From the NCBI RefSeq assembly GCF_030818905.1, contig NZ_JAUTAZ010000001.1, positions 1,116,001 to 1,180,000 of the forward strand: a DNA stretch of 64,000 bases. The letters run 5' to 3'. The notes under the pieces were generated by a model. That model did not search any database. It worked only from the letters and a program-made list of their open reading frames with translations, and was not told the DNA's origin. Below are positions 25,002 to 32,571 of this stretch, piece after piece; position 1 is the first letter of the stretch, and each line of letters opens with the position of its first letter. Made by a program: the position numbers and the translations under genes. This DNA comes from Microbacterium sp. SORGH_AS_0888. GTDB lineage: Bacteria > Actinomycetota > Actinomycetes > Actinomycetales > Microbacteriaceae.

Positions 25002-25080
25002 CGATCAGGCTCCGGCCTGGGTGTTCCGTGACGCGGCCGGTTCGGCGGATTACCGTGGAAGGACGGCGAGGAGGTGCAGG

Positions 25081-25500
25081 ATGCAGCTGACCATTCAGGG
25101 TGGACGTCTCCTTCCGGAGTGGGTGCTGGAGTTTCTTGGCATGGGCAAGGGCCCCGCACTGCCGGCGTTTTTCTGCACCGACGCGTTCGGTCGGCACGTG
25201 ACGATCATCGGCTTCGACGAGGACCTCTTCCACGAGATCAACGACGCCGACGACGACACGGTCGCCGGCGCAGCAGTGCCGGTGGAGAAGTTCCCCGTGT
25301 CCGTGATGGGGTGGCCCGAGGACTGGGCGAAGGACCACTCGCTGCGCGAGACGATCCGCATCGACCCGCGCGGCCTGCCGCCCGCTGAACAGGTCGAGCA
25401 GTACCTCGCTGACGGCACCGTGGACGGCGTCCCGTTCGAGGCGGTCGACCGTGACCTGTTCACCCGCATGGCCGACATCCTCCGCAACCGCGGCCACTGA
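25081..25500 (+). CDS. Unknown soluble protein between the two pilin-like genes
   Basis: A 139-residue protein beginning MQLTIQGGRLLPEWVLEFLG. It is acidic, has no signal peptide or membrane helix, and has several aromatic residues (GWPEDWAKDH). The start has GAGGAGG upstream. It has its own 80-base gap, without the CG(C/T)ACCT motif. An immunity, exclusion or chaperone role would fit the place but nothing in the sequence shows it. Confidence 0.65.
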   Translation: MQLTIQGGRLLPEWVLEFLGMGKGPALPAFFCTDAFGRHVTIIGFDEDLFHEINDADDDTVAGAAVPVEKFPVSVMGWPEDWAKDHSLRETIRIDPRGLPPAEQVEQYLADGTVDGVPFEAVDRDLFTRMADILRNRGH

Positions 25501-25518
25501 CGCCGCAGCGCCGGCAGA

Positions 25519-25534
25519 CGCACCTGTCCAGGTG
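25519..25534 (+). promoter_or_regulatory. Element motif CGCACCT, site 7
   Basis: CGCACCTGTCCAGGTG, 44 bases before the ATG at 25579. CACCT and AGGTG are a perfect dyad with four bases between. Confidence 0.5.
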
Positions 25535-25578
25535 ACCCCTCCCACTCCGGAGAGGGACCGCCTGTGAAGGAGCCTTGC

Positions 25579-25914
25579 ATGTCTGCCGTCCTCGACACCC
25601 TCACCACCGCCTTCCCCGCCGCTGCCGGGCTGGTCTCCGCGGAGATCGACGTCACCCCGAACGACTCGGGCCTACCCGGGATCGCAGCTCTCCGCACCAT
25701 CGTCGGGGCGGTGATGACGATCGGTCTTATCCTCTCTGTCCTCGCTCTGATCATCTCCGCCATCGTGTGGGGATTCGGCGCGAACAGCTCGAACCCGCAC
25801 CTGGCCTCGCGCGGCAAGATCGGCGTGCTGATTTCCTGCGGTGCCGCGATCATCACCGGAGCGTCCGTGACGCTGATCAACTTCTTCTGGAACGTCGGCC
25901 AGACCGTCTCTTGA
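25579..25914 (+). CDS. VirB2-like small membrane protein (DUF6112 type), second copy
   Basis: A 111-residue paralogue of the protein at 24705: two transmembrane helices at about residues 40-64 and 80-104 and the shared pattern LIISAIVWGFGANSSN against LIVSAIVWAVSSDHGN. ATG 25579 has AAGGAG 6 bases upstream; GTG 25564 is an alternative. Two pilin-like genes in tandem suggest two pilus or channel subunits. It is followed after 33 bases by the VirB6-like gene. Confidence 0.75.
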   Translation: MSAVLDTLTTAFPAAAGLVSAEIDVTPNDSGLPGIAALRTIVGAVMTIGLILSVLALIISAIVWGFGANSSNPHLASRGKIGVLISCGAAIITGASVTLINFFWNVGQTVS

Positions 25915-25947
25915 CCACCACCTCGACCTCACGAAGGGAGGGGTGAC

Positions 25948-27450
25948 GTGGCTGGCATCTGTGACGTCCCCATCATCAGCAACGTCTGCAACACCGTCGG
26001 CGAAGGCGCAGCCACCCTGATCAGCGCCCCGTTCGACTGGCTTGCCCAAGCCATTGGCGCGGCTGCGTCCTGGCTGTTCCAGGGCGTGTGGGCGCTGTTC
26101 GACACGACGACCCTCGTCGACCTGTCCGATCCGGGCTACATCGGGGTGTACAACGTGATCTTCGGGATCGGCATCTTCATCATGTTGATCTTCTTCTGCC
26201 TCCAGTTGATCATCGGCCTCATTCGCCGCGACCCCGGATCCCTCTCCCGCGCCGCCCTCGGACTCGCCAAGAGCGTGCTCGGGTCGTTCCTAGTGATCAC
26301 GCTGACCGCGACGCTCCTCGAGGTCGTGGACCAGCTGACCATTGGGGTGATCCAGGCGACCGGGACGACTCTGGAGGAGATGGGCGGGAAGATCGGCGTC
26401 CTCATCGCTGGACTGACCGCGATCAACCTCACCGCTCCCGGGGCGGGAGCGATGATCACGATCTTCCTCAGCTTCCTCGCCATCTGCGCCGCAGCGATCG
26501 TGTGGTTCTCGCTGTTGATCCGCAAAGCCCTCATCTTGGTCGCGGTCGTGATGGCGCCCATCGCCTTAGCCGGTGGGTCGTGGGATGCGACCCGGGGCTG
26601 GTTCGGGAAATGGGCGTCGTTCGTGCTCGCCCTGATCTTCTCGAAGCTCGTGATCGTGATCGTGTTCCTCGTCGCGATTAACCAGGTCAACGCCCCCATC
26701 GACCTCGACCTGGCATCCATCGCGGACCCGGTCGCGGGCATCGTGCTGATGTTCGTCGCCGCGTTCGCGCCGTACATGGTCTACAAGTTCATCAGCTTCG
26801 TCGGCTTCGACCTGCACCACGTCATGTCCGCCGAACAGGAAGCCAAGCAGTCCATGAACCGACCCATGCCGCTGCCGACTAAACCCGACGGCGACGGCCC
26901 GAAGAAGATCCTCGACGGGGCCGGCGACGGCAATCCGCCAAGCGGGAGCAACGGCGGAGGCGGAAACCCTCCCCCGCCGCCTCCTGGTGGGCCGTCGCCT
27001 GCGTCTGCCGAGACGGCCGGCGCAGGAGCGAGCGAGACGGCGGCCGCTGGGAGCGGAGGCGCGGCCGGAGCTGCGGGTGGCGGAGCTGCCGCGGGCGGTG
27101 GCGGCGCGGCTGCGGGTGGTGCCGGAGCTGCGGCAGGCCCGGTCGGGCTCGCGGTCGTCGGTGGCGCAGCAGTCGTCAAGGGCGCTGCGGAGGCCGGCCC
27201 GAAGGCCGGGAACGCGATCGGCCGGGCCGCGGAGGGCCACGCGGACGCCGCCTCCGATGGACAGGCCCCGCCACCAAACACCCCCGGGAACCAGCCCGCC
27301 CGGCCGACACCGCCGAGCAGCCCGCCGCCGGCCGACGCCCCGCAGACTCCTCCGCCGGCGTCGACACCGCCGCCACCGTCTTCGTCACCGAAGCCGCATG
27401 GGGACGGTGGGGCGCCGAAGCCCCCGCCACCTCCGGAACCGAAGCCATAG
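25948..27450 (+). CDS. VirB6/TrbL-like channel membrane protein
   Basis: A 500-residue protein. Residues 30-310 hold about six or seven transmembrane helices, including GVYNVIFGIGIFIMLIFFCL and a long hydrophobic pair near 170-205, the arrangement of VirB6/TrbL proteins of the inner-membrane channel. From about residue 325 the protein is a low-complexity tail rich in Gly, Ala and Pro that probably lies in the cytoplasm. GTG 25948 has GGGAGGGG upstream. It follows the pilin-like genes and precedes the ATPase genes, the usual order of a type IV secretion set. Confidence 0.8.
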   Translation: MAGICDVPIISNVCNTVGEGAATLISAPFDWLAQAIGAAASWLFQGVWALFDTTTLVDLSDPGYIGVYNVIFGIGIFIMLIFFCLQLIIGLIRRDPGSLSRAALGLAKSVLGSFLVITLTATLLEVVDQLTIGVIQATGTTLEEMGGKIGVLIAGLTAINLTAPGAGAMITIFLSFLAICAAAIVWFSLLIRKALILVAVVMAPIALAGGSWDATRGWFGKWASFVLALIFSKLVIVIVFLVAINQVNAPIDLDLASIADPVAGIVLMFVAAFAPYMVYKFISFVGFDLHHVMSAEQEAKQSMNRPMPLPTKPDGDGPKKILDGAGDGNPPSGSNGGGGNPPPPPPGGPSPASAETAGAGASETAAAGSGGAAGAAGGGAAAGGGGAAAGGAGAAAGPVGLAVVGGAAVVKGAAEAGPKAGNAIGRAAEGHADAASDGQAPPPNTPGNQPARPTPPSSPPPADAPQTPPPASTPPPPSSSPKPHGDGGAPKPPPPPEPKP

Positions 27451-27498
27451 GCCCAGAGCATCAGCCAGGAGAAGGGAGGTGATGACAAGTTCCGTCGG

Positions 27499-27534
27499 TG
27501 TGGGCGGCAGCACGAGATCGTGCTGCCGCCCACA
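27499..27534. repeat. Perfect 17-bp hairpin between VirB6-like and SCO6880-like genes
   Basis: TGTGGGCGGCAGCACGA (27499-27515) is the reverse complement of 27518-27534 with a 2-base loop. It is the most stable simple hairpin of the element. A ribosome-site-like GGGAGGTGATG lies just upstream at 27474-27484. A terminator or transcript-processing site between two transfer units is likely; there is no T-run. Confidence 0.75.
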
Positions 27535-27548
27535 GCCATTCCTGGGCG

Positions 27549-27563
27549 CGTACCTGACCGGCG
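27549..27563 (+). promoter_or_regulatory. Element motif CGTACCT, site 8
   Basis: CGTACCTGACCGGCG, 33 bases before the ATG at 27597. Confidence 0.5.
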
Positions 27564-27596
27564 ACCACCGATCCTTCACCCGTCTTGGAGCTCCGT

Positions 27597-29057
27597 ATGG
27601 CTACCGCATCCCCTGTGAACGAGTTCGAACTGTCCCCGGTGAAGTTCTCCCGCCTCACCAAGCGCGGGATCATCCTGGGCCTGTCACTGCCGCAGGTGAT
27701 CGCGCTCGCTGTCGCGGTGGCAGTGTTCGTCGCCTCCCTCTACACCGGCGGCCCCGCCGCCCTCTACACCTCACCCGTCTGGGGCACCGCGCTCGCCCTC
27801 ACCTGGGCAGGGGTCGGCGGGCGCAAGCTCGTCGAGTGGGTGCCGATCAGCCTGCACTGGGTGGCACGGTCGTCGCTCGGGCAGACCCGATACCGGCGCC
27901 GCATCGCCAAACCCCGACCCGCGGGGACGCTCGCACTCCCAGGGGATGCGGCGCCGCTTCGCCAGTACGAGGACCCCGACACCGGGGCGGTGATGGTCCA
28001 CGACCCGCACGCGCAGACCCTGACCGTTCTGGTGGAGGTGACGCATCCGTCGTTCATCCTCCTCGACCCCGGTGAGCAGGAACGCCGTGTCCACGCCTGG
28101 GGCCGGGTGCTGTCCACCGCGTGCCGCTCCATCCGCATCGCCCGCCTCCAGGTCCTCGAACGCACCGTCCCCGACTCCGGACAAGGACTGGCGCAATGGT
28201 GGGCCGAGCAGGGCACCGACGACGACTCCTGGGTTGCCCGCACCTACCGAGAGCTCATCGACCGGGCAGGACCCACCGGGGAACGCCACATCTCCACGAT
28301 CTCCCTCTCCCTCGACATGCGCGCAGCCACCCGGCCGATCCGCGCCGCCGGCGGCGGCCTCACAGGCGCAGCCGGAGTGCTACGGCAGGAGATGAACACC
28401 CTCACCACGGCGCTGCGCACCGCCGACCTCAAACCCAGCGCGTGGTACACGCCCGGGCAGCTCGCGATCATCCTCCGCTCCGCCTACGACCCCGCCATCG
28501 CCACCACCCTCGAACGCGCAGGCGACATCGGCAAAGACCTCGCCGCCGCAGGACCCGTCGCCGTCGAGGAAACGTGGGACGGGCTGCGGTCCGACTCCGC
28601 GCATCACGTGGTGCTGTGGATCAGCGAGTGGCCGCGGGCGCTGGTGTATCCGGGGTTCCTCGCCCCACTGCTGCTGAGCTCCGGGATCCGGCGGGCGTTC
28701 ACGCTGCTGTGTGACCCGATCCGCTCCGACCAGGCCGCCCGCGACATCCGCAAGAAGAAGACGGAATACATCTCCGACGCCGCCCAGCGGCAGAAGGTCG
28801 GGCAGATCGAAGACGCCCAGCAGACCGCCGAATACCAGGACGTCCTCCAGCAGGAAGCCGACCTCACCACCGGCCACGGCGTCCTGCGATACACCGGCCT
28901 CATCGCCATCTCCGCACCCACCACGGAAGAGCTCGAGGCCGCGGTCGCCGCGATCGAACAAGCCGCGATCCAGGCCTCCTGCGAGACCAGGCGCCTCGTC
29001 GGGCAACAGGCCCAAGCGTTCGTCGCCGCCGCACTGCCACTGTGCCGCGGGATCTGA
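27597..29057 (+). CDS. SCO6880-like conjugation protein (PrgI-like N-terminus)
   Basis: A 486-residue protein with two transmembrane helices near the N-terminus (about residues 28-48 and 52-74) and a large cytoplasmic domain. The pattern, an N-terminal VirB3/PrgI-like hairpin followed by a region like the N-terminal half of VirB4, is that of SCO6880-type proteins found in actinobacterial conjugative elements. No Walker motifs are present, since the ATPase half is encoded by the next gene. TTGGAG lies 6 bases before ATG 27597. It would link the channel to the ATPase. Confidence 0.8.
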   Translation: MATASPVNEFELSPVKFSRLTKRGIILGLSLPQVIALAVAVAVFVASLYTGGPAALYTSPVWGTALALTWAGVGGRKLVEWVPISLHWVARSSLGQTRYRRRIAKPRPAGTLALPGDAAPLRQYEDPDTGAVMVHDPHAQTLTVLVEVTHPSFILLDPGEQERRVHAWGRVLSTACRSIRIARLQVLERTVPDSGQGLAQWWAEQGTDDDSWVARTYRELIDRAGPTGERHISTISLSLDMRAATRPIRAAGGGLTGAAGVLRQEMNTLTTALRTADLKPSAWYTPGQLAIILRSAYDPAIATTLERAGDIGKDLAAAGPVAVEETWDGLRSDSAHHVVLWISEWPRALVYPGFLAPLLLSSGIRRAFTLLCDPIRSDQAARDIRKKKTEYISDAAQRQKVGQIEDAQQTAEYQDVLQQEADLTTGHGVLRYTGLIAISAPTTEELEAAVAAIEQAAIQASCETRRLVGQQAQAFVAAALPLCRGI

Positions 29058-29085
29058 GCCGAGCGACCCGACAGCGGCTGATCGG

Positions 29086-29100
29086 CGTACCTGACGGATG
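29086..29100 (+). promoter_or_regulatory. Element motif CGTACCT, site 9
   Basis: CGTACCTGACGGATG, 32 bases before the ATG at 29133. Confidence 0.5.
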
Positions 29101-29132
29101 TCCCACGTTCGTTCAGAGGAAGGCACCTGCGC

Positions 29133-30653
29133 ATGGGAACCGACGGTTCGAAGAAGCAGCTCTATTCGACAGTGCTCGTCGAGGACGGCACGGAGAAACG
29201 CGCCCGCCGCGCGCGGGAACGCGCCGCCCGCCAGGTCGTCGCCCGCGATCACGCCACCCAGCGCCGGCAAGCCCGGGAGCGCGCGGATGCGGAGCGCGCG
29301 GAGGCCCGCTCGACCCTCTACCTGCCGCCCGGCGGGGAGCCGGGGAAGGCGGGGTTGAGGTCGTACCGGCCGTTCCGAGTGCCGGCGCATCAGGACACGT
29401 CGGCGGCGCTACGGGGCGCGTATCCGTTCCTCGCCGAAGGCGGCCTCGGCAGTCAGGGCGTGTTCATCGGCCAGGACATGTACTCCGGCGGCAGCTTCGT
29501 CTACGACCCGTGGCGGCTGTACCAGCGGGGCATCATCACCGCCCCGAACCTCGTCCTCGCCGGAATCGTCGGCTCCGGGAAATCCTCGCTCGCAAAGTCG
29601 CTCTACACGCGGTCGATTCCGTTCGGTCGGCGCGTCTACGTCCCCGGCGACCCGAAAGGCGAGCACACGCCCGTCGCCGAAGCCGTCGGCGGGAAGGCGA
29701 TCGTCCTCGGCCACGGGCTCCGCAACCGCCTCAACCCCCTGGATGAGGGCTACCGGCCCGCAGGCCTCAGCGACGCCGAATGGGCATCCACCGTCGCCGC
29801 ACGCCGCCGCGACCTCATCGGCGCCCTCGCCGAGACCGTGCTGGAACGTGCGCTGTCTCCGTTGGAGCACACGGTCATCGACATCGCCCTCCAAGCCGTG
29901 GTGTCGACGGCGTCGGTGCCGATCCTGCCGATGGTCGTCGACCGCATCCTCACCCCCGACCCGGGCGGGGACGAGCGTCTCGCCGAGGACGGGCGCCTGG
30001 TCGGTCACGCCCTCCGGCGCCTGGTTGCAGGTGACGTCGCGGGCCTGTTCGACGGGCCCAGCACGGTGTCATTCGATCCGTCGTTGCCGATGATCACTCT
30101 CGACCTGTCCCGCGTGGTGGAGAACTCCACGTTGATCTCGGTGTTGATGACGTGTTCGTCCGCGTGGATGGAATCCGCGCTCCTGGACCCGAACGGTGGG
30201 CAGCGGTGGGTCGTCTACGACGAGGCCTGGAGGCTCATGTCCCACCCGGCCCTGTTGCGGCGGATGGACGCGCATTGGCGGCTCGCCCGCCACTACGGGA
30301 TCGCGAACCTGTTGATCTTCCACAAGCTCACCGACCTCGACAACGTCGGCGACCAGGGCTCGGCCATGCGCAGCCTCGCCAACTCGCTGTTGGCGAATGC
30401 CGAGTCGCGGATCATCTACCGGCAGGAGTCGGATCAGATCGGGACGACCGCGAAGATGCTGGGCCTGACCGGCACCGAGCAGAAGCTGCTGCCGACGCTC
30501 GGGACGGGGCAGGGGCTGTGGCGGATCAAGGAGTCCAGCTATGTGGTTCAGCACCAGCTGCATCCGGAGGAGTTGCGGGCCTTCGACACGACCCAGCGCA
30601 TGGGCCAGATCCCGCGGAAAAACGCCGCAGAAGCCCCGAAATGGGGCCTGTGA
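29133..30653 (+). CDS. VirB4-like conjugation ATPase
   Basis: A 506-residue ATPase that powers the conjugation channel from the cytoplasmic side. Walker A is GIVGSGKSS at residues 144-152, and Walker B is VVYDEAWRL near residue 361, followed by HYGIANLLIFHKLTDL with the conserved polar segment. A basic N-terminal stretch (residues 20-58, rich in Arg and Ala) precedes the catalytic domain. AGAGGAAGG lies upstream of the ATG. Together with the preceding protein it makes up a complete VirB4 function. Confidence 0.9.
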   Translation: MGTDGSKKQLYSTVLVEDGTEKRARRARERAARQVVARDHATQRRQARERADAERAEARSTLYLPPGGEPGKAGLRSYRPFRVPAHQDTSAALRGAYPFLAEGGLGSQGVFIGQDMYSGGSFVYDPWRLYQRGIITAPNLVLAGIVGSGKSSLAKSLYTRSIPFGRRVYVPGDPKGEHTPVAEAVGGKAIVLGHGLRNRLNPLDEGYRPAGLSDAEWASTVAARRRDLIGALAETVLERALSPLEHTVIDIALQAVVSTASVPILPMVVDRILTPDPGGDERLAEDGRLVGHALRRLVAGDVAGLFDGPSTVSFDPSLPMITLDLSRVVENSTLISVLMTCSSAWMESALLDPNGGQRWVVYDEAWRLMSHPALLRRMDAHWRLARHYGIANLLIFHKLTDLDNVGDQGSAMRSLANSLLANAESRIIYRQESDQIGTTAKMLGLTGTEQKLLPTLGTGQGLWRIKESSYVVQHQLHPEELRAFDTTQRMGQIPRKNAAEAPKWGL

Positions 30654-31188
30654 TGAGCGTACGTCTCATTCCCGTTTCGCACCAGGGATCCGGCTTGTCC
30701 TCGCCCCGGGAGATGGTCCCGTGGTGCTGAGTGAGGAGGAGTTGGCGCGGAACATGATGGCGCTCGATGACGGTCTGCACCGCATCGAGAAGCAGTTCGA
30801 CGAGCACGTCGTGTTCTTCGACGAGGACCCGCTGACCTTCGGCGGCGGGCACTTCGTCCTCTACCCCGTGGACGGCTCGTCGCCTCGGTTCGCGATCGAG
30901 GAGCAGTATCCGCTCGGGGTCGACTGGTCCGATGAGGGTCGAGTACCGACGTCATGGACGTGGGTGGCCGAGGCGTATCTGCCCCAACCGGACGGCTCCT
31001 ATATGTGGGTGCCGCACGGCGAAGGCGAGGTCGCCTCGGCCGACTATGCCATCCTTCTGCAGATCGCGGAAGGGTGGGCAGAAGCTCTCAGCGCAGCGCT
31101 CGAACGCGAACAATCGCTTGCCCCCGACCCAGTTCGTGTCGCTGACACGGCTTCGGCGACACGACCGCCGACGGATCGCTCTATGTGA
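30653..31188 (+). CDS. Unknown protein, probable one-base frameshift near its start
   Basis: The main frame is open well before GTG 30721 and encodes FAPGIRLVLAPGDGPVVLSEEE and then about 145 more residues of an acidic soluble protein with DEDPLTFGGGHFVLYPVDG. ATG 30653, which overlaps the VirB4 stop (TGATG), lies in another frame and yields only 25 residues. The coding character before GTG 30721 suggests that the two frames were once joined and that one base was lost near 30675-30682. If not, the gene starts at GTG 30721 after a CGGGAGA site and covers 30721-31188. Function unknown. Confidence 0.55.
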
Positions 31189-31224
31189 CGCGCCCCGGCG
31201 GGAGGGTGCGCATGTTCCGGGACG

Positions 31225-31832
31225 TCACATCAGTGCGTTCCAAAGTCCAATCGTCGCGAGCGCAACGGGCGCGAACAGCGCCACGACAAGGAACAGCGCG
31301 AAGAACATGAGCGATCCGAAGAACGCGCCGAGCCGCTGGTAAGGGAAACTGCTCGCCGCTCCCAGGGCGTACGCGACCTCGGCGATACCGAGGGCAATGA
31401 ACATCATCGTCAGACTGCCCCCGAGTGCCGCGTATCCGACCAGTACGACGAATCGCAGCATGTCGTTGTTCGGGGCGATGTCGACCTCGACTGTCCTCGA
31501 CAGCGCTCGCCCGTCGCGCCAGAACGCCGCCACGCTCGCGAGAGCAAGGATCGCACCAACGATGAGCGTTGTCGCCGCGATGAGTGGGGGTCTGCGGCTG
31601 CATCGATCACGGTGCCCAGCCAGGTGACGACGGGGTCCAGCAGACTCAGCTGCAGTTTCTCGATGAGCGTGTCTCGGAGTACGTCCTGCGGCGGATGGCC
31701 CGTCCACAGCACGGCCAGTGCCAGCAAGAGCACGGCCCACAACAGGAGCGTGATGAACCACTTCTTCTTCAGGATGTCGAGCACGCTATTCGCGGTCGTG
31801 TTCGCTTTCGTGATGAACTCGGTCGGATCCAT
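31225..31832 (-). pseudogene. Small membrane protein, broken by a one-base frameshift
   Basis: The first frame, from ATG 31832, gives about 80 residues with one transmembrane helix (WFITLLLWAVLLLALAVLW); it then loses coding character. From about 31590 a second frame continues with PLIAATTLIVGAILALASV and two or three more helices, ending at 31225. The switch lies at five G (plus strand 31586-31590), consistent with loss of one base. It is the only minus-strand gene among the transfer genes, so it is probably an insertion of unrelated cargo. Function unknown. Confidence 0.6.
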
Positions 31833-31907
31833 CCCTCTCTTGTAACAGCGACTTCTGACGTCCCCACGGGTCCGGCCACTGAGGTGAGGCCTGCTCCGCT
31901 CCTGCCG

Positions 31908-31922
31908 CGTACCTGTGCAATA
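31908..31922 (+). promoter_or_regulatory. Element motif CGTACCT, site 10 (touches start codon)
   Basis: CGTACCTGTGCAATA directly abuts the ATG at 31922, unlike the other copies, which lie 16-58 bases upstream. If the motif is a promoter core, this gene would have a leaderless mRNA. Confidence 0.45.
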
Positions 31923-32461
31923 TGGCTCGCAAGAACACCCCGCCCTGGAAGCACCGCACTAGCCGTGGACAAGATCAGCGACAGCGCGCAGTCCCGCCGG
32001 TTCTGCCGCAGATCGTTCTCAAGGCGGTCAGCGCCGACACGTTGATCGCGACCGTGAACGGCGACAGGATAAACGCCACCCCGATCGCCAGGACCGAGGT
32101 CCACACGGCGGTCACCGAGCTCGTCGCTCACCTCGGGGCACCGACACGCGTGGAGGTGCGAGAGCTGGACGGCACCGTCTACGCCGACATCCTCACCCCA
32201 CCCGCCCAAGCTGCCGATGGGCGGGCAGCCAGCGAGCCCGACACGGCGCGGCGGGCGGCACCGGAGCTCGTGGAATTCGCCGGGGACGGGTACGTGGCCG
32301 GTGAGGACGTCGCGATCGCGGTGATTCTCCGGCACACGTCCGCCGACCACACCGGCCACGCCCGTGCCCTCCTCGACCGGGCAGAGCTCGCAGACGCGTC
32401 CGGCGAGCTGATCCTGCTCGGGCGGATCTCCGAGACGCTGTCGATCCACCGCACTGACTGA
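31922..32461 (+). CDS. Unknown basic-to-acidic protein
   Basis: A 179-residue soluble protein. The first 30 residues are strongly basic (KHRTSRGQDQRQR), the rest acidic with two beta-rich stretches (VNGDRINATPIARTEVHTAV and VEVRELDGTVYADIL) and an end like AEDVAIAVIL-helix proteins. There is no ribosome site before the ATG, which directly follows the CGTACCT motif. It lies just upstream of the coupling protein gene. No domain recognised. Confidence 0.6.
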   Translation: MARKNTPPWKHRTSRGQDQRQRAVPPVLPQIVLKAVSADTLIATVNGDRINATPIARTEVHTAVTELVAHLGAPTRVEVRELDGTVYADILTPPAQAADGRAASEPDTARRAAPELVEFAGDGYVAGEDVAIAVILRHTSADHTGHARALLDRAELADASGELILLGRISETLSIHRTD

Positions 32462-32509
32462 ACAAGACACCGGCTCCGCGAGGCGCTGTCGGAGCGCGGT
32501 GTCGGGTGT

Positions 32510-32525
32510 CGCACCTGTTCTCCTG
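32510..32525 (+). promoter_or_regulatory. Element motif CGCACCT, site 11
   Basis: CGCACCTGTTCTCCTG, 46 bases before the ATG at 32572, preceded by GGGTGT. Confidence 0.45.
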
Positions 32526-32571
32526 CCCCTCGCCATCACCGACGTGTGTGGGGCAGGAAGGCACTTCTGTC

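Noticed and set aside
27482..28075. Gene starting at ATG 27482 after a strong GGGAGGTG
   Set aside because: The ribosome site lies only two bases from the ATG, and the frame soon runs out of frame through the SCO6880-like gene with poor coding character.
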